A stretch of DNA of 64,000 nt, taken from positions 1-64,000 of the forward strand of contig LVBB01000048.1 of NCBI GenBank assembly GCA_001603075.1, given 5' to 3'. This document shows positions 1 to 8,412 of the stretch, in pieces. Below the pieces are notes generated by a model. It made no database searches and was not told where the DNA came from. It saw only the letters and a list, made by a program, of their open reading frames with translations. The position numbers were made by a program, and so were the translations under genes. How positions within the stretch are numbered: the first letter of the stretch is position 1; each line of letters begins with the position of its first letter. The DNA comes from Phycisphaerales bacterium Planc_01. GTDB lineage: Bacteria; Planctomycetota; Phycisphaerae; Sedimentisphaerales; Anaerobacaceae.

Positions 1-28
1 TTTGTCCCAGACCGGCGGCAGGCGAGGG

Positions 29-57
29 TTGAAGCGGTGGGGAGATGGGGGTATGAT
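29..57 (+). promoter_or_regulatory. sigma-70-like promoter for the Gfo/Idh/MocA gene
   Basis: TTGAAG (29-34), a 17-bp spacer and TATGAT (52-57) make a good vegetative promoter. Transcription would begin near 64 and leave a leader of about 75 nt. Because the promoter lies inside the upstream extension of the reading frame, it supports translation starting at 140 rather than at the window edge. Confidence 0.55.
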
Positions 58-139
58 GGGAGGGCGTTGCGGCGGGGGTTGTTGTGCGGCCGCGGCGTTG
101 GCTTGTCCGGGTTTACGATGCCATCATAAGGAGGTCGTC

Positions 140-1480
140 ATGATCGATAGAAGTTCGAGCGCCACGCGTCGCAGTTTCCTCAAGGCCGCCGGTCTGGTGG
201 CCGCCGGCTCGTCCCTGCCGGGCTGGTTCGTCGAAGAATGCGCCGCCCAGTCCGCCGCAGGCGGATCGCCGACGCCGTCGGCGCCGAGCGAGACGGTTCG
301 CCTGGGGCTGATCGGCTGCGGCGGGCAGGGCCGGGGCGACGCGCGCAACGCTCAGCGGTTCGGTAAGATCGTCGCTGTCTGCGATGTGGACGAGCGGCAT
401 GTCGCGAACGCCAAGAAGGACTTCCCCGAGGCGGACGGCTACCACGACTTCCGCAAGCTGCTCGAACGCAAGGATATCGACGCGGTCATCTGCGGGACAG
501 TGGACCACTGGCACACGCTGATCGCCATCGCGGCGATGCGAGCGGGCAAAGACATCTACTGCGAGAAGCCGCTGACGTTGACGATCGCCGAAGGGCAGAA
601 GCTCGTCGAGGTGGAGCGGCAGACCGGCCGGATCCTTCAGACGGGCACGCAGCAGCGAAGCAGCGTGCACTTCCGGCTGGCCTGCGACCTCGTGCGCAAC
701 GGGCGGATCGGCAAGCTCGAGAAGGCGGAAGTCTGGCTGCCGGCCGGACTGCGGCAGGGGCCGTTCCAGACCTCGGCGGTTCCTGAAGGATTTGATTATG
801 ATTTCTGGATGGGATCGACGCCCAAGGTTCCCTATGTGAAAGAGCGGACGCACTTCAGCTTCCGCTATTGGTGGGAGTACTCCGGCGGGACGATGACCGA
901 CTGGGGCGCGCACCACAACGACATCGTGCTCTGGACGCTGGGCATGGACGACTCCGGGCCGGTCAGTATCGAGGGCAAACAACTGGTTGAGATGATCCCC
1001 GGCGGCTTCACGGCGGCCAGCGAATATGAGGTGACGTACACCTACGCCAACGGTGTGGTGCACACGTCGCGGAGCACCACGGCCAGCGAGTGGCACGGCG
1101 GGGTCAAGGACCCCAACGGCCAGCAGCACGGGATCAAGTTCATCGGCTCCGACGGCTGGATCTGGGTGACGCGCGGCATCATCCAGGCCAGCGACCGGCA
1201 GTTGTTGACCGAGAAGCTGCCAGACAGCGCTCCGCGCGTCTACGTCAGCAACGACCACATCGCCAACTTCATCGACTGCGTCAAAACGCGGAAGGCGCCG
1301 ATCTGTCCGGCGTCGGTGGGCCATCGCTCGGCGAGCCAGTGTCACTTGGGCGTGATCAGCATCCGTCTGGGTCGCAAGCTGAACTGGGATCCGGCGAAAG
1401 AGCGGTTCGTCAACGACGCCGAGGCCGATACGTACATCTCGCGCCCGATGCGCAAGCCGTACGACTACGACATGGTCTGA
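140..1480 (+). CDS. Tat-exported Gfo/Idh/MocA family oxidoreductase
   Basis: This 446-residue protein is predicted to be an NAD(P)-dependent sugar or cyclitol oxidoreductase acting outside the cytoplasm. It begins with a twin-arginine signal (RRSFLK, then AAGLVAAG). A Rossmann segment follows (LGLIGCGGQGRG, about residue 53), then the family's EKPL motif (about residue 150) and a C-terminal substrate half containing WWEYSGGTMTDWGAHH. The ATG at 140 has an AAGGAGG ribosome site 6 nt upstream; the open frame extends further up but contains a promoter and no signal. Exported members of this family are abundant in planctomycetes. The substrate cannot be read from the sequence. It stands alone and converges on the next gene. 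Confidence 0.9.
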   Translation: MIDRSSSATRRSFLKAAGLVAAGSSLPGWFVEECAAQSAAGGSPTPSAPSETVRLGLIGCGGQGRGDARNAQRFGKIVAVCDVDERHVANAKKDFPEADGYHDFRKLLERKDIDAVICGTVDHWHTLIAIAAMRAGKDIYCEKPLTLTIAEGQKLVEVERQTGRILQTGTQQRSSVHFRLACDLVRNGRIGKLEKAEVWLPAGLRQGPFQTSAVPEGFDYDFWMGSTPKVPYVKERTHFSFRYWWEYSGGTMTDWGAHHNDIVLWTLGMDDSGPVSIEGKQLVEMIPGGFTAASEYEVTYTYANGVVHTSRSTTASEWHGGVKDPNGQQHGIKFIGSDGWIWVTRGIIQASDRQLLTEKLPDSAPRVYVSNDHIANFIDCVKTRKAPICPASVGHRSASQCHLGVISIRLGRKLNWDPAKERFVNDAEADTYISRPMRKPYDYDMV

Positions 1481-1481
1481 C

Positions 1482-1505
1482 GGCCCGCATCCGCACCATC
1501 GGGCC
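1482..1505. terminator. hairpin between convergent genes
   Basis: GGCCCG (1482-1487) pairs with CGGGCC (1500-1505) in the 24-bp gap between two convergent stop codons. There is no T-tract, so a terminator role is only suggested by position. Confidence 0.35.
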
Positions 1506-2380
1506 TACCAGTCGCCGAGAAGCCGATCGGGCCGGACCAGGATGCCGATTCCGACCAGCCAGGAGTCCTCGGTGATCTGGCCGCCGATCCAGCCAGTGAG
1601 GTTCTGCGTCAGCTCGCAGTCGGCGCCGAGGCCCAGGCCCAACCAGGACTCCTCTTCGACATCTGCGGAGCATTTGATGCGGCCGGCGCTGACGCCGTCG
1701 ATCAGGAACCGGGCGTCCAGGTCCAGGTTGCCGTCGATGATCTGGACGAAGGGGCCGCCCCAGAGTCCCCAGGTCTTGGCGCGATAGGCGGCGGCCAGTG
1801 CGATCTGGCCCTGCAGGTACTCCAGCTTGGCGGTGCCTGCGACGGCCTCGCTGCTGTCGTCGCGATTGGTGATCCGAAAGCGGCTGTCGTCGGGGTCCAG
1901 CCACGTCACCTGGGCCAGTCCGTCGATGCGCCATGGTCCGGATCGATAGAACGTCGCGCGGGTGCCCAGGCCGGCCGAGAAGCCGTAGCCGGCGTCGAGG
2001 CCCGCCTCGGCACCGCGACCGATGAGGACGCCGGGACCGGTCGCCTGGACATCCGCGTCGGAGCGGGCGGCCCCGAGGCGGACGAATACGTCCCAATCGG
2101 TGCAGAGGGCGTATTCGATACGCCCGGAGAACATGTGGGTCTTCATCCCGTCGATCGTGAACTTCTGGCGGTAGCTCTCCGATGGTCCGCCGACGATGCT
2201 TTCCACGCAGGTTCCATCGGCCGCGACGTCGATCTTCTCGTAAGCGTATTCGACTCCGAAGGCCCACTGTCCCTTCTCGATGATGGGCAGCGTCGGGCCC
2301 ATCGGCGCGCCGGCCCATGCCGGCCACACGCCGACGGTCAGGCATACGGACAGGATCAGGAATGCCGTTTTTGCACTCAT
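1505..2380 (-). CDS. predicted outer-membrane beta-barrel protein
   Basis: The 291-residue product starts with a typical signal peptide (MSAKTAFLILSVC... cleaved near AWAG). The rest alternates short amphipathic strands with Gly/Asp turns and ends in a hydrophobic strand (GIGILVRP). These are features of a small outer-membrane barrel, but I recognise no named family. AAAGGAGC precedes the ATG. It lies 41 bp downstream of the DUF11 repeat gene on the same strand, so both probably share one transcript and may act together at the cell surface. Barrel assignment is by composition only. Confidence 0.6.
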   Translation of the reverse strand: MSAKTAFLILSVCLTVGVWPAWAGAPMGPTLPIIEKGQWAFGVEYAYEKIDVAADGTCVESIVGGPSESYRQKFTIDGMKTHMFSGRIEYALCTDWDVFVRLGAARSDADVQATGPGVLIGRGAEAGLDAGYGFSAGLGTRATFYRSGPWRIDGLAQVTWLDPDDSRFRITNRDDSSEAVAGTAKLEYLQGQIALAAAYRAKTWGLWGGPFVQIIDGNLDLDARFLIDGVSAGRIKCSADVEEESWLGLGLGADCELTQNLTGWIGGQITEDSWLVGIGILVRPDRLLGDW

Positions 2381-2421
2381 CGAAAGCTCCTTTCATCACG
2401 AAGCATTGTTGCTGCCGCCGA

Positions 2422-5400
2422 TCAGTAGGGTCTCCTGGCGACCACCAGCACGGTGCTTTTTCCGAAGAACGCGTGCTGCGATCGCAGCCTTCCGCTGACG
2501 TACAGGGTGGTGATTCCGTTGTCGGGTATGGCGTCAAGGACCTGGCCAAGGTCGAACGTGGCGCGAATCTGCACGGTTCCATTGGTTATGGTAAGCGTCT
2601 GCGAATCGGCGGGGACGTTGCCGGGATCGAGCAAGAGGGTTTTCGGGTCGATATCGCTTTCCTTAATATGCGGTGGGAACTCAAGCAGGGCGGTGATGCG
2701 GTCGGAGCGGTTGTAGCCGGTGCGACCGAGGATCAACGGGCTGAGCGTAAGGGTGACGTTCAGCGGGGCCTCGCCGATGCAGACCTCCGCGGCGGCATTC
2801 ACCACCGGGGTTTCGATCGCATCGAGGCTGACCGTGTTGACGACGACTCGCTCCGGCTCGAGGTCGTAGTTCAGCTTGACCGTCAAGGTCATGCACCGAA
2901 CCACCCCCGGCTCGAGAGTGGAGTAACTCCATGTGCACGTGTGCGAGACGGGATCGTACTGTCCGGACGGCCCGTCGCTGGCGGCGCGGATGAAAGCGGC
3001 GCCTTCCGGCAAGGCGTCGGCAACGATGACGCCGGAGATGGCCGTCTCGTTGGGATTCTCGATGCAGATTTCGTAGGTGACCTCCTCTCCCGGATGCACG
3101 CACGGCCTGTCCGTGCCCGTGAGCTTGACGCCGTCCGCCGTCCGCACGGCCTTGCTCAGCAGCGGCGGTTCCCACTCTGTGACGACGTGCATATCCGTCA
3201 CTGTTGCTGCGGTTCGATCGCTTTGGGCCTGCACACGATTGACAATTGTCGAGCCCCGGCGGACGTCGTCGCTGACCCGGACCGTCAGCCTGACGCAGCG
3301 GCGTTGTCCCGGCGCCAGGGTCGGATAGGACCACGTATATTTGTGACCGGCGCGATCGTACGATCCGATATCCCCGTCCCCGTCGGCGGCGACAAACGTC
3401 GTCTCGGCCGGAAGGTTGTCGGCAACGATCACATTCGTCGCAGCCTCACGATTGTCGTTGCGCACGCAGATCGTGTAGGTGATCTCCTGGCCAAGGGCCA
3501 CGTAGGCGGTCCCGCGCTCGTCGAACCCCTGGACGCCGCCGGTAATCGTTTTGGTCAGGTCCAGTGGCTTGGGTTTGGCCTGGGCGGCCACGGCTGTGAC
3601 GACGGCTGTCCGGGGATCGGTGTCATCGCTGTCGATCGTCACGCGATTTGTGACAATCGCGCCAAGGGCCGTGTCCTCTCGAACCTGCACGACCAGCGCC
3701 ACACAGGCCGTCGAATCGGGCAGAAGCGAAGGGTAGGTCCACGTATAGACATGCCTGTCGCGGTTGTACGAACCGAGGACACCGTCGGCATCGGCGGTGA
3801 CGAAGGCAACCTCGGCCGGCAGGACATCGACGATGGACAGTCCATCCACTCGGCGATAGGCGTCGCTGTTGTGCAGGCAGATCTGATAGGTGATTTCGGT
3901 GCCGATTCCCACATACTGCATCTTGTCATCGTCGCCGAGCATGGCCCCGGTGGTGATGCTTTTGATGACCCCGACGGCGTTTCGATCGATCGGCTTGACG
4001 ACCACCACGGCCTGATCGGTTCCGGCCTTCGCCCGGTCGCTGTCGGCGGTGGCCCGGTTGACGATGACGGTTCCTGTCGGTGTGCTGCCCTTGACCTGGG
4101 CCACGAGCTCCAGACAGATGCTCTGCCTTGCCGCCAGCGACGGAATGGACCAAGCATAGGTGTGAGTGATCGGGTCATAGCGGCCGTACCGGTCGTTGCC
4201 CTCGGCGCTGACGAACGTCATGTGCTCGCCAAGGAAGTCGACGATGGTTACATTTTCGACGGCGTCATTGTTGTCGCGGTTGTCGCAGCAGAGGGTATAG
4301 GTGATGAGTTCTCCGGCGTCCACATAGCGTACGCGGTCTTCTTCTGATTCGGTTCCCCCGGCCGTAACCTGCTTGGTCACGATCAGCGGCTTCAACTCGG
4401 TGCGTCGCACGATGACGTCGGTTGTTGCCGTGGTTGACGGCGTCTCGTTCGAGAGCAAAGCGACGGAATTCGTCAGGACGGTCCCGTCGGAGACGTCCGC
4501 CGCGATGTGGGCCGTCAGGATGATGCGTCCCGACGCGCGAGGCGCAAGCGAGGCAAACGTCCATGTGTAGGCATGATTCGCCGCATCATATGATGCGCTG
4601 TCCGGGGCTCCTTCGACCCCCAGGAGCGTCAGTTCGACGGGGAGCGTATCGATGATGGAGACATCGGTCACGGGAGCGTCGTTGTCCTCATTCGAGTAGC
4701 AGATGGCGTACGACACCTGCCCGCCGACATTCACGCAGGGCACGTCGTCGCCGCACAGGATCGCGCCGACGACCTGCTTGCTCAGGCGGAGCGGTTGCCA
4801 GTCGCCGCCTTGGACCAGTGCATCGACGCTGGCCGAAGAGGGAGGCACGGACTCGGCCCATATCGTTGCATGGTTGCGCATTCGGGTTCCGATGGGGACC
4901 TGCGGATTGACTCTCGTGCGCAGTCGCAGGCACGTCTGGGTTCCGGCAGCGATCGACGGCAGACGCCATGTGTAGGCATGCTTGACAGGATCGTACGCGC
5001 CGATGTCTCCGTCCTTCTCGGCCCCGATGAATGTCACCTCTTTGGGGAGCGAATCGACGATCTGAACCTCCCGCAGAGGATTGAGGTTCTCGAAGCAGAG
5101 TCGGTAGGTGATCGTCTCGCCGACGCCCACGTGGACATCCTGCCCGGCCTTCGCCTCGGGGTCGCTGACGATGCTCTTGGCGAACCGCAGCGGGTTGTAG
5201 CCGACGTTTTCGGTTGCCACGAGGATGTGGGTCGGACGACCGACAGCCGGGATCGAGTCGATCAGCGTCAGTGTCGCGTCGTAACACAGCAGGCGGGGCT
5301 GCCCCGATTGCCGACCGGGGCCGGAGGTCACGTAGACCAGGCCGGTGACCGGATCGACCGCAATGCCTGTGACACCTGCCTCGGCGTCGATCGGCACGGC

Positions 5401-6126
5401 CCTGTTTTCGCCTGTGCTCATATCGTACTGACGCAGGTGAAGGTCTGCGAGGCTGCCGGCGCCTGTATAGAGCAGACGGTTGGCGACATCCACAGCGACG
5501 CATGTTGCCGGATGATCGAGGCAGATCGTCCGGACGACCGACCCGTCGGATGCGTCGTAGGCACGAATCGTCCGACTGCCATCGGCGGCGTAGAGCAGGC
5601 CGCCTTCCGCATCCAGATCGATTCGGTGTATCGTCGAGCCATCCAGGGCCATCGGCGATTCGAATGTTGGAATCAGTTGTCCGGTGCCAGGGCTCCACGC
5701 GAAGATGCGGAGCATCTCGATACCGTGATCGATCGCATATAGCAGGTCCTTCGTCGGGTCGTAGACGATTGCGGCGAGATCCTCGGTCCCCATCGCGTTG
5801 ATCCGGCCGATATCCGCCATGGTCTGCGCGTCGAACAACTGCAGCGCGTCCGAGGTCTCACAGGCGACGAACAGGGCCCCCGAAGTCCAGTCGGCCGCCA
5901 GACCGACGGCGCCGTAGGGCAGCAGGGTCTGCGTCTGGAATGTCAGCGTCCCGTCCGGTGCGATGTCGTAGGCGGCGATGGGCGACGGCTCGCCGGAGTC
6001 GCCGCTGACGGTATAGAGCGAGCGGGCCTGCACCACGTCGGAACCGGCGCCGGCCATCGCCAGGAGAATGCAGGCGGCCAGCACGCCATATGTGCGGATG
6101 GTGATTGTACTCTCTTCGCTTCTCAT
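2422..6126 (-). CDS. exported protein with beta-propeller and six DUF11 repeats
   Basis: This 1,234-residue protein has a signal peptide (cleavage near VVQA). Residues about 40-305 look like a YVTN/SMP-30-type beta-propeller, with repeated units such as LLYAADGS and LVYVTSG. Six consecutive DUF11 repeats of about 135 residues follow (about 310-1120). Each has a xxPLxLxK start, an EITYTIC-like strand, a LPxEVTFV-like segment and a Y-x-W core. A C-terminal domain of about 110 residues has no recognised sorting signal or membrane anchor. DUF11 repeats are Ig-like stalks in surface proteins, so this is inferred to be a cell-surface or secreted structural/adhesive protein. GGAG precedes the ATG. 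A strong promoter lies about 160 bp upstream, giving a long leader. It is followed by a barrel protein gene. Confidence 0.85.
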   Translation of the reverse strand: MRSEESTITIRTYGVLAACILLAMAGAGSDVVQARSLYTVSGDSGEPSPIAAYDIAPDGTLTFQTQTLLPYGAVGLAADWTSGALFVACETSDALQLFDAQTMADIGRINAMGTEDLAAIVYDPTKDLLYAIDHGIEMLRIFAWSPGTGQLIPTFESPMALDGSTIHRIDLDAEGGLLYAADGSRTIRAYDASDGSVVRTICLDHPATCVAVDVANRLLYTGAGSLADLHLRQYDMSTGENRAVPIDAEAGVTGIAVDPVTGLVYVTSGPGRQSGQPRLLCYDATLTLIDSIPAVGRPTHILVATENVGYNPLRFAKSIVSDPEAKAGQDVHVGVGETITYRLCFENLNPLREVQIVDSLPKEVTFIGAEKDGDIGAYDPVKHAYTWRLPSIAAGTQTCLRLRTRVNPQVPIGTRMRNHATIWAESVPPSSASVDALVQGGDWQPLRLSKQVVGAILCGDDVPCVNVGGQVSYAICYSNEDNDAPVTDVSIIDTLPVELTLLGVEGAPDSASYDAANHAYTWTFASLAPRASGRIILTAHIAADVSDGTVLTNSVALLSNETPSTTATTDVIVRRTELKPLIVTKQVTAGGTESEEDRVRYVDAGELITYTLCCDNRDNNDAVENVTIVDFLGEHMTFVSAEGNDRYGRYDPITHTYAWSIPSLAARQSICLELVAQVKGSTPTGTVIVNRATADSDRAKAGTDQAVVVVKPIDRNAVGVIKSITTGAMLGDDDKMQYVGIGTEITYQICLHNSDAYRRVDGLSIVDVLPAEVAFVTADADGVLGSYNRDRHVYTWTYPSLLPDSTACVALVVQVREDTALGAIVTNRVTIDSDDTDPRTAVVTAVAAQAKPKPLDLTKTITGGVQGFDERGTAYVALGQEITYTICVRNDNREAATNVIVADNLPAETTFVAADGDGDIGSYDRAGHKYTWSYPTLAPGQRRCVRLTVRVSDDVRRGSTIVNRVQAQSDRTAATVTDMHVVTEWEPPLLSKAVRTADGVKLTGTDRPCVHPGEEVTYEICIENPNETAISGVIVADALPEGAAFIRAASDGPSGQYDPVSHTCTWSYSTLEPGVVRCMTLTVKLNYDLEPERVVVNTVSLDAIETPVVNAAAEVCIGEAPLNVTLTLSPLILGRTGYNRSDRITALLEFPPHIKESDIDPKTLLLDPGNVPADSQTLTITNGTVQIRATFDLGQVLDAIPDNGITTLYVSGRLRSQHAFFGKSTVLVVARRPY

Positions 6127-6284
6127 GGTTCACTCCTCGAACATCGGGCGACAGTCTTCCGGTCACGGGAGAACCCGCGAGGTTCTTCCATCGCAGCCAC
6201 ATCCGTGAGAACGAAACAGAGATGAAGCACCCGCCCAAGTGTCGGGCCGGATGCGGCAGGGATCTCCCTTCCCTGCTCTGTTCC

Positions 6285-6314
6285 ACTATACCGCCGGGGT
6301 CCGCCGGATGTCAA
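6285..6314 (-). promoter_or_regulatory. sigma-70 promoter for the DUF11 gene
   Basis: On the minus strand TTGACA (6314-6309), an 18-bp spacer and TATAGT (6290-6285) closely match consensus. The leader to the ATG at 6126 would be about 150 nt. It starts almost directly with a hairpin (GCAGGG 6256-6261 with CCCTGC 6271-6276). Confidence 0.7.
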
Positions 6315-6323
6315 AGGTTTTCA

Positions 6324-6346
6324 CCCTGCACGCGTCGGCGGCAGGG
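6324..6346 (-). terminator. possible terminator of the MBL-fold gene
   Basis: CCCTGC (6324-6329) pairs with GCAGGG (6341-6346) about 35 bp beyond the stop of the minus-strand gene. The following bases (TGAAAACCTTT) are only weakly T-rich. It immediately precedes the -35 box of the next transcription unit. Confidence 0.35.
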
Positions 6347-6380
6347 GGCTCGCTGTCTTCAGGCGTCGGCTTTCGCCCGG

Positions 6381-8282
6381 CTACGGCTGCACTTCGATGA
6401 GGGCTTCGCACCAGTGGCGAAGGTCCCAGCGGTCGAAGGCGACGTCGGCAGTGAAGACACCGACCGACCTGGGCATCGAGGCGGGAACAGCGATCCGGAA
6501 GGCGATGGGTTCTTCCTGTCCTGGATCGATGGTCCGATGGGCTTGCCGGGGTTCGGCAAGAAAGCCCGCAGTTACGTGGGGTGTTACCGTGTATCGGTGC
6601 GGGCGGGGTGAGTGGTTTCGTATTCGTACCTCCACCTCCACCGTCCGGCTTGGACGGGCCGTCTGGCCGTATGGGTAGGTCCGAGCCCACTGCTCGTCGA
6701 TGCCGTAGTTGGCGTCATCCCAGGTAAACAGTTCGCCCAGAAGCGCCGCGCGCTCGGCCAATGCCTTTCGCATCAGTGTCAGTTGCGACGCGTCGAACTG
6801 AAACACCGGCGCGACGTGCTGATTGACGAGCATGCAGTCGGCAGGCAGCGTCGCCAGTATATCCAGGCATCGCAGGTAGCCTTCGCCTTCGTGCATCAGG
6901 TTGCGATTCAGCAGGCAGTAGTCGTCGATCCCGGAGGGTGTGAATGAATCGCCGACGAAGAGGAGCTTCTCGCCGTTGTCGTGCTCGGCCAGCAGGGCGC
7001 TGTGGTACAGGGTTTGGCCGGGGTAGTCGTAGAAGGTCAACTGGAACTCGTGCCAGCGCCTCCTGCATCCGTCGGGGACGACGGTCGGTTCGGCGATTGC
7101 CTCGGTCGTCAGGCAGGGCAACCGATAGGCCCCGGGACGCCGCGCAATGTCGGCCATCAGCGGTGTGACAAACACCGGGCAGGGAAACACCTCCAGAAGG
7201 GCGTTGACTTTCTCCGTATGGTCATCGTGGTAGTGGGTGATGAACAGACCTTCGAGGCTCGTCAGACGACCTGTGTCGCGAAGCTTCTTGATTTCGTCGA
7301 TGATCTGTCGGGAGCCGCAGTCGATCAGCCAGCCGGCGCCGCTTTCTGACAAGAGCAATCGGGAATTGCTGATGCACACCATCCAGCCCGCCGGGTCCTC
7401 ATCCATGATCGCCATACGCATCCAAGGCACGTCACGCGCCGATCCCAGGACGCGCTGCGCCAGGCCGTCGTAGCTGTCGCGGAAGTAGTAGCGACCGGCG
7501 CTGATCGAGAGGTAATTCCTGTAGACGGCCTGGAGCCGGCCGATCAGACGGGCGATGGCCGCCTGCGGGTCGCGAATCAGCGGCCCGCGGGCCGGGACGA
7601 GAATGTCGGGCTCTTCCGCGGCAATTACGCGCAAGCTCGCAATCAACGGCGCCATGCGGGTCGCATAGCCGTGATAGCCGCCGATCCGCAACTCGGGCAC
7701 CTCGTCCTGGAGGCTGTACAGGTCCAAGAGTTGTCCATCGCCACAGATCAAGTCCCCGACGAAGGCGTACCTGACGCCGTCGGCCTCCAGCAGGTAACTG
7801 ACGGCGCCTCGCGTGTAGCCGGGCGTGTCCAGCACCTTCAGCGTCAGGTCCTGCCACTGGACTGTGTCGCCGCCCTGAACGGTCCGGGCGATCTCCATCG
7901 GGATCACAGGGACTTTGGTCGTCTGCTGGCGATAATCGTGGAATCGTGCGGTGACGAAACGGCTCCAGAATTCGGTTGCCTTGGTGAATGCTTCCGCCTC
8001 GGCGGCGGGCACAACGGCTCTGGCCCCTCGCTCGACGAGGTCCCGTCCGGCCCAGACCACGTCGCGCCGGGCGTGTGTGAACAGGACCATGTCCGCCTGT
8101 TGAAGCGTTCCGGAAGGATCGCCGTAGACAACGAGCGTACGCTCGTTGCGTTCGATGGCGACACCGTTGATCGGTCCCGGCAGCAAACGAACCGATGTGC
8201 TCAGACGGGTGGCATCCTGCGCGACCGCAGACGAATACGTCGCAAGAACGGTGAGCAGAATCGACACGAACCTGTGCATCAT
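6381..8282 (-). CDS. exported tandem metallo-beta-lactamase-fold hydrolase
   Basis: The 633-residue product has a signal peptide (cleavage near SAVAQ). The C-terminal MBL unit carries a metal-binding HYHDDH motif (residues 350-355), a DCGSRQ strand before it and FVGDSF further on. The first 300 residues look like a second, degenerate MBL unit. It has LFTHARRDVVWAG where HxHxDH is expected, a TPGYTRG segment and FVGDLICGDG. The last 100 residues are a beta-rich domain (VEVRIRN... VFTADVAF). It is likely a hydrolase outside the cytoplasm, with unknown substrate. GGGAGG precedes two adjacent ATGs. It follows the LamG gene with a palindromic element between them. Confidence 0.75.
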   Translation of the reverse strand: MMHRFVSILLTVLATYSSAVAQDATRLSTSVRLLPGPINGVAIERNERTLVVYGDPSGTLQQADMVLFTHARRDVVWAGRDLVERGARAVVPAAEAEAFTKATEFWSRFVTARFHDYRQQTTKVPVIPMEIARTVQGGDTVQWQDLTLKVLDTPGYTRGAVSYLLEADGVRYAFVGDLICGDGQLLDLYSLQDEVPELRIGGYHGYATRMAPLIASLRVIAAEEPDILVPARGPLIRDPQAAIARLIGRLQAVYRNYLSISAGRYYFRDSYDGLAQRVLGSARDVPWMRMAIMDEDPAGWMVCISNSRLLLSESGAGWLIDCGSRQIIDEIKKLRDTGRLTSLEGLFITHYHDDHTEKVNALLEVFPCPVFVTPLMADIARRPGAYRLPCLTTEAIAEPTVVPDGCRRRWHEFQLTFYDYPGQTLYHSALLAEHDNGEKLLFVGDSFTPSGIDDYCLLNRNLMHEGEGYLRCLDILATLPADCMLVNQHVAPVFQFDASQLTLMRKALAERAALLGELFTWDDANYGIDEQWARTYPYGQTARPSRTVEVEVRIRNHSPRPHRYTVTPHVTAGFLAEPRQAHRTIDPGQEEPIAFRIAVPASMPRSVGVFTADVAFDRWDLRHWCEALIEVQP

Positions 8283-8303
8283 GACCTCCCTGGCATGAGT
8301 CGA

Positions 8304-8380
8304 GTGGCAGCCTCAATCGCGGTTCGGGGATGGTTCGTTCGTCGAGCCATCCCCAACTCCTGCGGAGTTGAGGCTGCCAC
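8304..8380. repeat. nested palindromic element (REP-like)
   Basis: The outer arms GTGGCAGCCTCAA (8304-8316) and TTGAGGCTGCCAC (8368-8380) are perfect inverted copies. Inside lie GGGGATGG (8326-8333) with CCATCCCC (8347-8354), and then AACTCC-TGC-GGAGTT (8355-8369), which shares bases with the outer right arm. The element fills most of the 130-bp gap between two minus-strand genes and has no T-tract. It could fold as a branched hairpin in RNA or a cruciform in DNA. Confidence 0.8.
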
Positions 8381-8412
8381 CCACTGCATTTCGTGCCCTG
8401 TTGGGCGGTACG

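Noticed and set aside
2-139. Upstream extension of the first gene to the window edge
   Set aside because: It contains a sigma-70 promoter and lacks any signal; AAGGAGG and a Tat signal mark ATG 140.
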